Positions 25,982 to 35,002 are shown, numbered from the stretch's first letter. The stretch: 64,000 nt of DNA from Ahrensia sp. (GCA_002698425.1 NZXU01000046.1:1-64000), one strand, 5' to 3'. Notes: generated from the sequence alone by a model not told the origin. Numbers and translations are program-made.

Positions 25982-26896
25982 TCACAGCTCTTTTCTCAGG
26001 TTGACCACGCGCAGGAGGCCGATGATTACGGCCGCCATCACGGCCGTGAGCACCACACCGATCACCGCGGCGAACGCCCATTTGAGCGACCCGACCTGGG
26101 TAACGATAATGTTTCCGAGCATGTTCACCTTGCGTCCGGAGAGCGCCGAGGCCGTCGCGAACTCTCCGAGCACCATGACCGACACGAAGATCGCGCCGAC
26201 AACGACACCGGGCAGGCTCAGCGGAAAGATGATCGTCCGGAAAATTCGCCAGGACGACGCACCGAGGTCTCGCGCCGCCTCGATCAGGCTGTCGTCGATG
26301 CGCGCCAGCATGAAGGCGACCGGCCCAACCATGAACACCACGTAGATCTGCACCATGCCGATGATGACGGAGAGTTCGGTGAACAGAAGCACTTCGATCG
26401 GTTGCGCGATCACGCCCAGTTTCATCAGGACGATGTTGATCGCCCCTTCCTTGCCAAGCATGGGACGCCAGGCGAGGACCCGGATCAGGAAGGATGTCCA
26501 GAACGGGATGACGCAGGTGACAAGGAGTATGGTCTGCACCGCCTTGTTACGTACATATTGACCGATGAAGAGCGCAGTCGGGTAGCCGATGACGAAGGTC
26601 AGGATCAGAACCGTCAACCAGAGCCGCAGCGTCCTGAGCAGCGCGCCGAAATAGGTTTCCGAACTGAAGAAAGTCACCCAGGACTTCACCGTCAGATCCG
26701 GCTTGATGGCGAATGTGGTCTGCGTCCAGAAGCTCACATAGAGCATCATGACCAGCGGCACGATCAGGAAGAGAACCATCCAGATGATGCCCGGCGCCAG
26801 CAGGAAATAGTGACCGTATCGGTGAAACAGCCCCTGCCGCGGTGTGCTTTGCGTAGCCTGCACAGTCTTCCCCATGGAGTTGGTTTCGGCGCTCAT
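25982..26896 (-). CDS. ABC transporter permease (PotB type)
   Basis: 304-aa permease with a polar N-terminal extension, six predicted membrane segments and the EAA loop IEAARDLGASSWRIFRTIIFPLSLPG. The ATG at 26896 overlaps the stop of the first ATPase gene as ATGA. It pairs with the PotC-type permease encoded just downstream. Its length is normal for PotB-like proteins. Confidence 0.92.
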   Translation of the reverse strand: MSAETNSMGKTVQATQSTPRQGLFHRYGHYFLLAPGIIWMVLFLIVPLVMMLYVSFWTQTTFAIKPDLTVKSWVTFFSSETYFGALLRTLRLWLTVLILTFVIGYPTALFIGQYVRNKAVQTILLVTCVIPFWTSFLIRVLAWRPMLGKEGAINIVLMKLGVIAQPIEVLLFTELSVIIGMVQIYVVFMVGPVAFMLARIDDSLIEAARDLGASSWRIFRTIIFPLSLPGVVVGAIFVSVMVLGEFATASALSGRKVNMLGNIIVTQVGSLKWAFAAVIGVVLTAVMAAVIIGLLRVVNLRKEL

Positions 26897-27999
26897 TGGG
26901 CGACCCCTCCTTCCGACGCGACGGGAACGAGGTTCCCCTCATTGTCGAAAAGCAAACCGTCGGAGGCGCTCCAACAGATCGTGCATTGCTGATCCCGCTC
27001 GTAGACCACGGGGTCCTCACGGCTAAGATGGCGCACGACCTCGAATGTCCCGCCATTGTGCAGGCGGAAAATGTAGGTGACCTGGCTTCCCATGAACTCG
27101 CTCGCGATGAAGCGGGCCGACATGCAGGCACTGTTTTCGGGCGCCGCCTCCCCCTCGGCAAGCACGCGCGCGGCGTCGAAACGCACGGCGTAGTAGCCGA
27201 GATCAGGGACTGAAGGGGGCAGCGGAAACGCGGCTTCGCCAAAGCGGAAATGCGAAGCGTCCGATCCGCCCTCCAGAATGTTGTAGGCATTGATGTATCG
27301 CGCGACGCTGATGCTGGCGGGCGTCCGGAAGATCACGTCCGGATGCTCGACCTGAAGAAGCCTGCCGCGGTCCAACACGATCATGCGGTCGCCCATGGCG
27401 ATGGCCTCGGCCTCATTGCCTGTGACATGCATGAAGGTGACGCCGAGCGCTTCGCGGATTTTTTTCAGCTCGACGGTCATGCGCTCGCGCAGATTGGCGT
27501 CAAGCGCACCGAGCGGCTCATCGAGCAGACAAATCTTCGGCTCGGTAACCAATGTGCGGGCAAGCGAAACCCTCTGCTTCTGACCGCCGGAAAGCTGGCC
27601 GACCATGCGTGCGCCCAGGTCGGAGAGACCGACCAGCGCCAACATATCCTTGACCCGCCTACTCACCACCGCCTCGTCGGCAATCGGATCGACCTCGCGG
27701 AAGCGCAAGCCGAATGCGACGTTGTCGCTGACGGACATGTGCGGAAAAAGCGCGTATTTCTGCTGGACGAAGCCCAGGTGACGCATATGCGTCGGCACGC
27801 TGGTAATATCCTGACCGTTGAGCCGGATGGAACCGGCGTCAGGCATCTCCAAACCGGCAAGAAGCCGCAGCAAGGTGGATTTGCCCGAGCCCGACGGCCC
27901 CAGAAGCGTCAGGTACTCATCCTCGCGAATGGTCAGATTGAAATCGTCGATAGCCGCCACGCCCGAGAAGGCTTTCGACAACCCCTGCACTTCCATCAT
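26893..27999 (-). CDS. ABC transporter ATP-binding protein (PotA type), copy 2, first gene of the operon
   Basis: 368-aa ATPase with Walker A GPSGSGKST, signature LSGGQKQR, Walker B ICLLDEPLGAL and a C-terminal domain distinct from that of the other ATPase. In place of the usual SVTHDQ histidine loop it reads FMHVTGNEAEA: the residue preceding the Glu is Asn and the switch histidine is displaced. The other ATPase reads FVTHAQSEA, so this copy may be catalytically weaker and the pair may be asymmetric. The start is ATG 27999 or 27996. It opens a roughly 10.7-kb minus-strand run ending at 17339. Confidence 0.9.
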   Translation of the reverse strand: MMEVQGLSKAFSGVAAIDDFNLTIREDEYLTLLGPSGSGKSTLLRLLAGLEMPDAGSIRLNGQDITSVPTHMRHLGFVQQKYALFPHMSVSDNVAFGLRFREVDPIADEAVVSRRVKDMLALVGLSDLGARMVGQLSGGQKQRVSLARTLVTEPKICLLDEPLGALDANLRERMTVELKKIREALGVTFMHVTGNEAEAIAMGDRMIVLDRGRLLQVEHPDVIFRTPASISVARYINAYNILEGGSDASHFRFGEAAFPLPPSVPDLGYYAVRFDAARVLAEGEAAPENSACMSARFIASEFMGSQVTYIFRLHNGGTFEVVRHLSREDPVVYERDQQCTICWSASDGLLFDNEGNLVPVASEGGVAQ

Positions 28000-28092
28000 C
28001 TACACGTATCCTCACTCGGCGTTCTCGATGCGGCCGACAAAAATGAAGCATAAATGCACTTCGTATGCAAAGCGAAATTTTCGGCATTCGCA

Positions 28093-28188
28093 GCCTATTT
28101 TTTAGGCGAGATTGGAGGCCGGAAGCGGCATTTTTCCGTCATTGACGGCCCAAATACGGAGAGATCATTGTATTTTGTGCGCAAATAC
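28093..28188. promoter_or_regulatory. Cluster of three short palindromes between the ABC operon and the GntR gene
   Basis: Within this 248-base divergent gap are GCCTA-N5-TAGGC (28093-28107), the perfect CCGTCATTGACGG (28136-28148) and GTATTT-N7-AAATAC (28170-28188). GntR-family operators are short inverted repeats, so one or more of these may bind the adjacent regulator. The DNA here is more AT-rich than its surroundings, as expected for promoters. No site has been matched to a known consensus. Confidence 0.4.
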
Positions 28189-28247
28189 GTTTTCGTTACC
28201 GTCCCTGAAGTATTATCAGTGCGTCAAAAGCGCGATGGAATTCGATC

Positions 28248-29270
28248 ATGGATAACAACGAATCGGACGAAGCCCGTTCGCAGCCGCGATATCTGCGGAT
28301 CGAGTCCGCACTGCACGACGCCATCAGGAACGGTCGCCTTCCGCAGGGTGCGATACTGAACGAGGGCCCGGTTGCGGATGTTTTCGGAACGAGTCGGACG
28401 CCGGCCCGCAAGGCATTGCAGGAACTGGAAGAAAAAGGCGCGTTGGCGCGTTTCAGCGGCCGCGGCTTCATTGTCACCGGCCGGTCCCGCAATCCGAGAA
28501 AGAATGCGCGGCGACTGAAGCTCTCACCCGAGATGCTGGGCCTTGAGCCCGAGACCGGCTACAAACCGCCACGTGGCGGAGCACAGCTGATCGCCGAGAA
28601 TTTCGAGAATGCGATCGTCAATGCGATGCCCTTCGGCCTCTTTCGCATAAACGAGATGGCTGCCGCCGAACATTACAATGTCAGCCGAACCATCATTCGC
28701 GAATTGCTGCAGAGGCTGCAGGACCGCGGCCTTGTCCGCAAGGACAGGCGCTCGCATTGGGTCGTCGGGCCTTTGACCGCCCGCGACGTTGCCCATTATT
28801 TCTCCATTCGCGAGAAACTCGAGCCGCTTGCGCTCGTCGAAAGCGTGCCGCAAATCGGCAATACCGAAATCCGGAAAATGTACGAAACGGCCCGTAAAAC
28901 CCTGGAATCGCGAGAAGAAATCACCAGCGACCAGGTCGACACGCTCGAAGGGGACATCCACTGGCGGCTCTTGCAGTGGACGTCCAACCGGCATCTCCTC
29001 AGAATGATCGAGCAGAGCCAGATCGCGCTGGTCGTCAACAAGGTGTTTTCCAACTCCATCGGCGGCCGACCCTTTCGCCAGCCGCTCGAAGAACACTTGA
29101 TCATCCTGGAATTCGTCATCCGGCGTTCGTTCGACGCCGCCGCATGCGCCTTGGAAGAACATTTGCGCCTGTCGGCGGACCGTACCGGCAAGCGCCTGAT
29201 GGCGCTTTCGGTTTTTCCCACCCCGGAGTTCGAGAGCTTCCTGAAACCGGAGAGCCGCTTCACCGATTGA
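28248..29270 (+). CDS. GntR-family regulator with two winged-helix segments and a C-terminal FCD-like domain
   Basis: 340-aa protein. Residues about 13-80 form a GntR winged helix (AIRNGRLPQGAILNEGPVADVFGTSRTPARKALQELEEKG...GFIV). A second winged-helix-like block follows at about 115-175 (NAIVNAMPFGLFRINEMAAAEHYNVSRTIIRELLQRLQDRGLV), and then a helical ligand domain (YFSIREKLEPLALVES...). Ordinary FadR-branch members have one DNA-binding domain and about 230 residues. It is divergent from the ABC-SDR-imidase operon and probably represses it. Its last codons overlap the 3' end of the converging binding-protein gene by 11 bases. Confidence 0.85.
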   Translation: MDNNESDEARSQPRYLRIESALHDAIRNGRLPQGAILNEGPVADVFGTSRTPARKALQELEEKGALARFSGRGFIVTGRSRNPRKNARRLKLSPEMLGLEPETGYKPPRGGAQLIAENFENAIVNAMPFGLFRINEMAAAEHYNVSRTIIRELLQRLQDRGLVRKDRRSHWVVGPLTARDVAHYFSIREKLEPLALVESVPQIGNTEIRKMYETARKTLESREEITSDQVDTLEGDIHWRLLQWTSNRHLLRMIEQSQIALVVNKVFSNSIGGRPFRQPLEEHLIILEFVIRRSFDAAACALEEHLRLSADRTGKRLMALSVFPTPEFESFLKPESRFTD

Positions 29271-30459
29271 GCGCGTTCTCCCAGCGGCGAACGAGATAAT
29301 TGTGCTCTTTCATCACCGTGTCCCACACGACCACGCGCGACATCCGGTCCTCATAGGCGCCGCCTTCACGCCGTTCGCCTTTTGAGAAGACGATTGTGCC
29401 GTCCGCGTTGCGGATGTCGCAGGCCGCCGGTTTGCCGCAATACCAGAAATCCCATTCTTCCTTCGAGAGATACGGGCGAACCGCTTTCCGCCCGGTCATA
29501 TAGGCGCCATTCTTCGACATCAGCGCGCCGGCGCGGCCCTCGCACCACCAGTTCATGTAGTCATAGGCGGCGTCCACCGCCCATGGCTCGGCCTTGATCG
29601 AAAGAGCAAGCCCGCCGAACCAGCCGCGATAGCCGGATTTCGGGGTGACCATATTGACCGGAATGTCCATCGCCCGGAGCTTTGTGAACCCCGACCACCA
29701 CAGAGACCCGATTGCCTTCTTTCCTTCGCTAAAAGCGACCACGGCCTGTGCCTCGTCGGCCCAGAGGCAGCGGAAATGGCCGGCCGAACGGTAGGAACGG
29801 ACCTTGTCGACCAGCGCGTCGATCTCCTCGAGGCTCAAATCGCCCGTGTCCTTGACGGCCAGTTCGCGCTTTTCGTGAAGCGCCAGCAACATGTCGAGGC
29901 TTCCGATCGCCGCATCGGTCTGCAGCACGACGTTTCCCGCCCATTTCGGATCCAGCAATGCGCCCCAGCCGGAGATCTCGCCCGGGTCCGCCCCGACGAC
30001 CGCGAAACTGTCGGCGTTGTGGACGGTCGGCACCATGCTGATCAGATCGGTTTCGGTGCTGCCGAGCGTGCCGTCCAGCTGAACGTAGAGGCGCTGGGAG
30101 GGATCGCTTCCGGGCGTCGAGGGCGCGGCGCCATGGATCCTTGAGGATGCGGGCAATTGCTCGATCTGATCCCACTGGCGGATGCGATTGACGTCGATCG
30201 CCCGGATCGACCCCGTCGGCCAGATCAGGTCGATGTCATGGAACCACTGATCGTATACGTCGAAACTTCCCGGATGCAGCGCGCCGCGCCGCTGCGCCGC
30301 GGTGCCGTCGAGCGAAATGAACTCGAATTCGAGGCCGAGATCCTCGATCGCGGCATCCTTCAATACCTTGACCTGGGTGACCGTGGTTCCGAGTACCCTC
30401 AGCGGCTCGCGCACGCGGTTGACGTTCGGACGGGAGAGTTCGTGGGTGGCGCCTTCCAT
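29260..30459 (-). CDS. ABC substrate-binding-protein homologue without a signal peptide
   Basis: 399-aa protein with the polyamine-type binding fold. It shares VPTVHNADS with the Tat-exported binding protein of the neighbouring operon (VPTVYNFDS) and has similar C-terminal WDFWYCGKP segments. From the best start, ATG 30459, the N-terminus MEGATHELSRPNVNRVREPLRVLG has no hydrophobic leader or Tat motif, so it should stay in the cytoplasm. The open frame extends upstream, but only into sequence antisense in character. It follows the cupin gene by 91 bases at the end of the Pxp/biotin operon. It may be a cytoplasmic sensor or scavenger protein, or may use an export route I cannot see. Confidence 0.8.
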   Translation of the reverse strand: MEGATHELSRPNVNRVREPLRVLGTTVTQVKVLKDAAIEDLGLEFEFISLDGTAAQRRGALHPGSFDVYDQWFHDIDLIWPTGSIRAIDVNRIRQWDQIEQLPASSRIHGAAPSTPGSDPSQRLYVQLDGTLGSTETDLISMVPTVHNADSFAVVGADPGEISGWGALLDPKWAGNVVLQTDAAIGSLDMLLALHEKRELAVKDTGDLSLEEIDALVDKVRSYRSAGHFRCLWADEAQAVVAFSEGKKAIGSLWWSGFTKLRAMDIPVNMVTPKSGYRGWFGGLALSIKAEPWAVDAAYDYMNWWCEGRAGALMSKNGAYMTGRKAVRPYLSKEEWDFWYCGKPAACDIRNADGTIVFSKGERREGGAYEDRMSRVVVWDTVMKEHNYLVRRWENALNR

Positions 30460-30550
30460 GGCAGAATGGCCGCGTGGTTTGTTGCGTTGCGCCGACTCAA
30501 GCACGCCGGAATTGCGATGGCAATCCGACTGCCGCCGCCGCCGGCTCCCG

Positions 30551-30871
30551 TCAGCTTTCGTCGGGCGCTTGCAGGAACTCGATCTCGACAAATGCGCACT
30601 CGAAGTCGTTCGCGTTGATGACGTCGTGCTCGACACCCGTTTCGCGGAAATACGGCACACCGTTTTTCAAGTCCGCGAGACGCCTCGTGCCGCCAGGCTC
30701 GTGCAGTTCGAGCTGTCCGTCGAAAAGCGGCACCACCACGTAGTCATATTCGTGGCGGTGCCAGCCGGTGTTGTCGCCGCGTGCGGCGAAGCGCCATTCG
30801 GTCACCCGCGTGCGGTCATTCTCGATCAGAACGGTCCCGCGGGCCGTGCCGGGTTTCGCGTCGCCACACAT
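30551..30871 (-). CDS. Small cupin-domain protein
   Basis: 106-aa single-domain cupin with the metal-binding motif pieces WHRHEYDYVVVPL (His-x-His) and a second-strand histidine in GVEHDVIN. It begins 7 bases after bioY. Small cupins of this kind bind a metal and may isomerise, oxidise or simply bind a small acid. The operon context suggests a role with the lactam/amide pathway, but no reaction can be assigned. Confidence 0.75.
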   Translation of the reverse strand: MCGDAKPGTARGTVLIENDRTRVTEWRFAARGDNTGWHRHEYDYVVVPLFDGQLELHEPGGTRRLADLKNGVPYFRETGVEHDVINANDFECAFVEIEFLQAPDES

Positions 30872-30878
30872 GGCGGCC

Positions 30879-31469
30879 TCAGCGCCCGGAAACGCCGCGC
30901 CATGCGAGCGGCAGGATCGCCGCCAGCAGCGCGAGCTTCAGGGCTTCGGCCGGGAGGAACGGGTAAAGGCCGAATTCGAGGACCGGCTTGTCCCAGCCGA
31001 TCAGCGCGCCGAGCCAGGCGAGGCCCAGAGCATAGATGGCGATGAGACCGGCAAGCGCGGCAATGGCCGCGGTAACGAGACGGCGGTCGAAACCGCGTTC
31101 GGCGAACCAACCCGTAACATAGGCCGCGACGACGAAGCCGGCGAGAAAGCCGCCCGTCGGGCCGGCCATGTAGGCCAGACCAAGGCCCTTCTCGGGCGTA
31201 CCGGCGAAGACCGGCAATCCAAGCGCACCTTCGGCGAGATAGAGCAGCACGGTCGCCGCGCCGAGGCGCGAACCGAGTGCGAAACCGAGGAACAGGACCA
31301 CGAAGGTCTGCATGGTCATCGGGACCGGGAAGAACGGGATCTGCACCTTGGCGGAAGCCCAGAGCAGCGCCGTCCCGGCGATCGCGAGGAGAACCGACTG
31401 CAGGGCGCTGCGCTTGCCGCCGAGAGCGGCATTCAGGAGCGTCGGATGCGTTGTGGCAGGTGATGTCAT
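30879..31469 (-). CDS. bioY: Biotin transporter BioY
   Basis: 196-aa membrane protein with about six hydrophobic helices and the BioY signatures VQIPFFPVPMTMQTFVVLF and GPTGGFLAGF. BioY imports biotin, alone or as the S component of an ECF transporter. It lies 20 bases after pxpC. Upstream genes in the same run encode a biotin carboxylase and a biotin carrier, so biotin uptake is co-expressed with biotin-using enzymes. No ECF ATPase (BioM) or BioN gene is nearby. Confidence 0.93.
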   Translation of the reverse strand: MTSPATTHPTLLNAALGGKRSALQSVLLAIAGTALLWASAKVQIPFFPVPMTMQTFVVLFLGFALGSRLGAATVLLYLAEGALGLPVFAGTPEKGLGLAYMAGPTGGFLAGFVVAAYVTGWFAERGFDRRLVTAAIAALAGLIAIYALGLAWLGALIGWDKPVLEFGLYPFLPAEALKLALLAAILPLAWRGVSGR

Positions 31470-31489
31470 CGTGTCTTGTCCTTTTTCCG

Positions 31490-32464
31490 TCAGGAAAGAG
31501 CTTCGCGGATTGCGTCCATTGTCTTGGCGCGGTCATGGCGTGCGGCAAGCGCCGTATCCATGTCGACCTTCACGAAACGCGTCGGCATATGCGGCTGCAA
31601 CTGGCCGATCAGGTCCATGTCGGCGGAGATCACCGTGCCGATCATGAAGTAACCGCCGCCGGACACCGCGTCGCGGTGGAGGACGATCGGCTCCGTGCCG
31701 CTCGGCACCTGCACCGAACCATAGGGGTAGCAGGCATCGGTGATGTTGGACGGATCCGCGCCCGCGCCGAAGGGCTGTTCGCGCTCGACAAATTCGAGCT
31801 TGCGGCCTCCCTGGAAGCGGTAGCCCATGCGGTCGGCCTCGTTCGCCACCTTCCAGGTGTCGTCGAAGAAATCCTTCTGTGCCTGTTCGGTGATGCGGTG
31901 CCAGTAGAGCCCCGGAAGAACACGCAGTTCCGCCGGATTACCCGGGCCACGCCGCAGGTTCTGCGGCACGCTCAAGCCTTCGCTAACGGATTTGGATCCC
32001 TTGCCGAGCGGCAGGGTATCACCCGGCTGCACCGCGCGCCCTTCGATGCCGCCAAGAGCGCCGATGGCGTAGGTGGAGCGGCTGCCGAGCATCGGCGGCG
32101 TGTTGATGCCGCCGGAAATCGCGATATACGCCCGCGCGCCGCCTTTCAGGAAATCGAAAGAGAGGACCTGTCCGGCCTTGACCGGAAAGGCTGTCCAGGT
32201 CTCGCGCGGTTCGCCGTCGACCTTCGGCGGCAGTTCCGCGCCGCAGACGGCAACCATGGCGTCCTCGGTGAATTCGAGCTCCGGCCCGACGAAAACGGAT
32301 TCGAGGCCGGCGGCACCCTCGTCATTGCCGACGAGCAGGTTGGCTGTTCTCAAGGCGAGGCGATCCATGGCGCCGCCGATCGGAATGCCGAGGTGATAAT
32401 AACCCGGCCGTCCCATGTCCTGGATTGTGGTGGCGATGCCGGCGGATATGACATTAATCGGCAT
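31490..32464 (-). CDS. pxpC: PxpC / KipA-type biotin-dependent carboxyltransferase family subunit
   Basis: 324-aa protein of the AHS2 family, homologous to the carboxyltransferase half of urea carboxylase and to the PxpC subunit of 5-oxoprolinase. Landmarks are MPINVISAGIATTIQDMGRPGYYHLGIPIGGAMD at the start and ISGGINTPPMLGSRSTY in the middle. It overlaps the end of the pxpB gene by 11 bases. In Escherichia coli and Bacillus subtilis, PxpABC opens 5-oxoproline without biotin. Here dedicated biotin carboxylase and carrier genes are added, so a carboxylation-driven reaction is more likely. Confidence 0.88.
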   Translation of the reverse strand: MPINVISAGIATTIQDMGRPGYYHLGIPIGGAMDRLALRTANLLVGNDEGAAGLESVFVGPELEFTEDAMVAVCGAELPPKVDGEPRETWTAFPVKAGQVLSFDFLKGGARAYIAISGGINTPPMLGSRSTYAIGALGGIEGRAVQPGDTLPLGKGSKSVSEGLSVPQNLRRGPGNPAELRVLPGLYWHRITEQAQKDFFDDTWKVANEADRMGYRFQGGRKLEFVEREQPFGAGADPSNITDACYPYGSVQVPSGTEPIVLHRDAVSGGGYFMIGTVISADMDLIGQLQPHMPTRFVKVDMDTALAARHDRAKTMDAIREALS

Positions 32465-33329
32465 AGAGGGCCTCCATCAGCTTGGCGTTGGTCCCGTCGA
32501 TATCGGCGTTGTACTCGTCGAGCGAGAAGCGGACGTTCTTGATGCGCGGAGCGAAGGTTCCCGCCTGCACCTCCTCGACCGCGGCGTCATATTCCTCGCG
32601 GTTGATCGGCTTCCATTTGACGATGTCGCCCGGCTTGAAGAAGACCATGAAGTCCTTGAGGTAGGAGACTTTCTGCTCGGGATCGTAGATCGGCATCGGC
32701 GTGATGCCGAACATCTGGTAGCCGCCGGCGCCGCGCACCGAGTAGATGCAGGAAAAGCAGCCGCCATAGCCGACGGTCAGGCGCGGCGTATCTGTGCGCG
32801 GGCGCAGATATTTCGGCACCTCGATCTGACGCGGCCGATCGACCATCTGGTAGAGGAACGGCAGGCCGGAAACGAAGCCGACCATCGAGACGAACCACGG
32901 CGCGCCCGAATGGGCCTCGATGAATTTTTCCACGCTGTCATAGCCGTTGATGGAGGCGGCATATTCGATGTCGGTGGCGTTGGGATCCTGGTGGCGTTCA
33001 CGGAACCGCATCAATGTCTCGTGCGTCCACGGGTCCTGGTAATAGACCGGGATCTCGATGATGCGCGTGTCGAGGACCGGCTCGGCGCTCTCGGCGGTTT
33101 CCTCCAGCCTCTTCAGTTCGGCCATCAGGTCGTCCGGATGGATCACGTCGGGATCGAACTTGATCTGGAACGAGGCATTGGCCGGGCAGATTTCGGTGAC
33201 GCCCTTGATATTGGCGTCCCGCACGGCATTCGTCATCGAAAGACTGACGAAGAACGCTTCAAGCGACATCGCCTCGTCGACTTCGACGAAGATGTGCTCG
33301 TCGCCTCCGAATGTGTAGCGGCTACTCAT
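32454..33329 (-). CDS. pxpB: PxpB / KipI-type subunit (allophanate hydrolase subunit 1 family)
   Basis: 291-aa AHS1-family protein, partner of PxpC. It contains RYTFGGDEHIFVEVDEAMSLEA at the start and YGGCFSCIYSVRGAGGYQMFGITPMPIYD in the second half, the usual KipI fingerprint. The start ATG 33329 overlaps the biotin carboxylase stop as ATGA, so a longer upstream start is unlikely. PxpB and PxpC together correspond to the carboxyltransferase region of urea carboxylase. Confidence 0.88.
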   Translation of the reverse strand: MSSRYTFGGDEHIFVEVDEAMSLEAFFVSLSMTNAVRDANIKGVTEICPANASFQIKFDPDVIHPDDLMAELKRLEETAESAEPVLDTRIIEIPVYYQDPWTHETLMRFRERHQDPNATDIEYAASINGYDSVEKFIEAHSGAPWFVSMVGFVSGLPFLYQMVDRPRQIEVPKYLRPRTDTPRLTVGYGGCFSCIYSVRGAGGYQMFGITPMPIYDPEQKVSYLKDFMVFFKPGDIVKWKPINREEYDAAVEEVQAGTFAPRIKNVRFSLDEYNADIDGTNAKLMEALYAD

Positions 33330-34720
33330 GTGGCTGAGCCTCCTTTTTGCCTGATGAGGTCGAGATTTTCTTCGAGCCACGGTTCCAGCCAGCGCGTGTG
33401 AACCGTGCTGGCACGCACGTCGTCGCTCTCGAGAAGGGCCTTGAACAGCGGCGCTGTGGTCGGCAATCCGTCGATCTGCAGTTCGTCGAGCGCGCGCTTC
33501 AACCGCATCAGCGCCTTCTCGCGGTCTTCCGCCCAGACGATGAGCTTGCCGAGCAGCGAGTCGTAGAACGGCGGAACGGCATAGCCCGGATAGAGCATGT
33601 GATCGAACCGTACGCCCGGCCCGTCGGGTGCGAGCAATTCGCCGACCACGCCCGGAAACGGCATGAAGTTGTTGGCCGGGTCCTCGGCGTTCAGGCGCAC
33701 CTCGATGGCGTGACCGGAACGAGCTATCTGATCCTGACGCACGCGCAGCTTGCTGCCGCCCGCGATCGCGATCATCTCCGCCACCAGATCGGCCCCGCAG
33801 ATCATCTCGGTGACCGGGTGCTCGACCTGGATGCGGGTGTTCATCTCGATGAAATAGAATTCGCCCGTCGCGTCGTCATAGAGATACTCGATCGTGCCGG
33901 CGCCCTTGTAGCTCACGGCGCTGGCCAGCGCGACGGCGGACCGGCACAGCTGCTCGCGAACGTCTTCGGCCAACACGACCGAAGGCGCTTCTTCCCAGAC
34001 CTTCTGCCGGCGGCGCTGCAACGAACATTCGCGCTCGTAGAAATGGACCACGTCCTCGCCATCGCCGAGCACCTGCACTTCGATGTGGCGCGCGCGCTCG
34101 ATGACCTTTTCGACATAGATGCCGCCATCGCCAAACGCGGCCTTCGCCTCGGAGGACGCCTGCGGCGCGAGCGTGCGGAATTCGGCCACGTCATGGGCGA
34201 TGCGGATGCCGCGGCCGCCACCCCCGGCGGCGGCCTTGATCATGACCGGAAAGCCGATATGCGCGGCGAGATGGGCGGCCTCGTCCATGTCTTCGATGAC
34301 ACCGTCGCTGCCCGGCACGGTCGGCACCTGCGCCTTCTTCGCCTCGGCCCGCGCGGCGGCCTTGTCGCCCATCAGGCGGATCGTGTCTCCGCTCGGACCG
34401 ACGAAGATCAGACCGGCCTCCGCGACAGCGTCTGGAAAGGCGGCATTCTCTGCGAGGAAGCCGTATCCCGGATGGATCGCGTCAGCCCCTGTGTCCTTTG
34501 CAGCTTTCAGGATCGCCGGGATATCAAGATAGGATTTCGCGGCCTGCGGAGGCCCGATATTGACCGCTTCGTCGGCCATCCGCACGGCGCGACTGTCCTT
34601 GTCGGCGTCACTGTGCACCTGCACGGTCGCGATGCCGAGATCGCGCGCGGCCCTGATGATGCGAACCGCGATCTCGCCGCGATTGGCGATAAGCAGTTTC
34701 CTGATATTGCCCTGCGTCAC
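33326..34720 (-). CDS. Biotin carboxylase (AccC-like), dedicated to the Pxp cluster
   Basis: 464-aa ATP-grasp enzyme that carboxylates biotin on the carrier protein. It has the full domain set: N-terminal IRKLLIANRGEIAVRIIRAARD, glycine-rich loop GGGGRG (166-171), and the active-site segment EMNTRIQVEHPVTE (292-305). It starts with GTG seven bases after the biotin carrier gene and is coupled to pxpB by ATGA. The setting makes it a lactam/amide carboxylase component and not the fatty-acid acetyl-CoA carboxylase, which should be encoded elsewhere. Confidence 0.92.
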   Translation of the reverse strand: MTQGNIRKLLIANRGEIAVRIIRAARDLGIATVQVHSDADKDSRAVRMADEAVNIGPPQAAKSYLDIPAILKAAKDTGADAIHPGYGFLAENAAFPDAVAEAGLIFVGPSGDTIRLMGDKAAARAEAKKAQVPTVPGSDGVIEDMDEAAHLAAHIGFPVMIKAAAGGGGRGIRIAHDVAEFRTLAPQASSEAKAAFGDGGIYVEKVIERARHIEVQVLGDGEDVVHFYERECSLQRRRQKVWEEAPSVVLAEDVREQLCRSAVALASAVSYKGAGTIEYLYDDATGEFYFIEMNTRIQVEHPVTEMICGADLVAEMIAIAGGSKLRVRQDQIARSGHAIEVRLNAEDPANNFMPFPGVVGELLAPDGPGVRFDHMLYPGYAVPPFYDSLLGKLIVWAEDREKALMRLKRALDELQIDGLPTTAPLFKALLESDDVRASTVHTRWLEPWLEENLDLIRQKGGSAT

Positions 34721-34727
34721 GGTCGCC

Positions 34728-34967
34728 TCAGTCGAGCTCGGCGATCACCTGGCCTGCCATGACCGGTTCTTCATCGCCAATTGGAAATCCGGAAATCGTG
34801 CCATCGGCGTCGGCCTTCACCTCGTGGAAGGTCTTCATAACCTCCACGAGACCGATCGTGTCGCCCTTTGCCACCACGTCGCCAACGTCCTTGAACGGCG
34901 GCTGGTCTGGCGCCGGTTTGCGGTAGAATGTTCCCGGGATCGGGGATTTGACCTCGTGCTTTGCCAT
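34728..34967 (-). CDS. Biotin carboxyl carrier protein, short form
   Basis: 79-aa biotinyl domain with Lys45 in EVMKTFHEV as the biotinylation site. The usual motif is MKM; the MKT variant also occurs in urea-carboxylase-type proteins. It has no long N-terminal linker, unlike the fatty-acid BCCP. A GGAGA ribosome site precedes ATG 34967. It shuttles carboxybiotin between the carboxylase and the PxpBC transferase. Confidence 0.9.
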   Translation of the reverse strand: MAKHEVKSPIPGTFYRKPAPDQPPFKDVGDVVAKGDTIGLVEVMKTFHEVKADADGTISGFPIGDEEPVMAGQVIAELD

Positions 34968-35002
34968 CGAACTTCTCCTGTCTGGATTTTGGACGCCCCG
35001 TG

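Noticed and set aside
33326..34967. Housekeeping acetyl-CoA carboxylase accBC
   Set aside because: The carrier lacks the long AccB linker, and both genes are coupled to pxp genes with no fatty-acid genes nearby.
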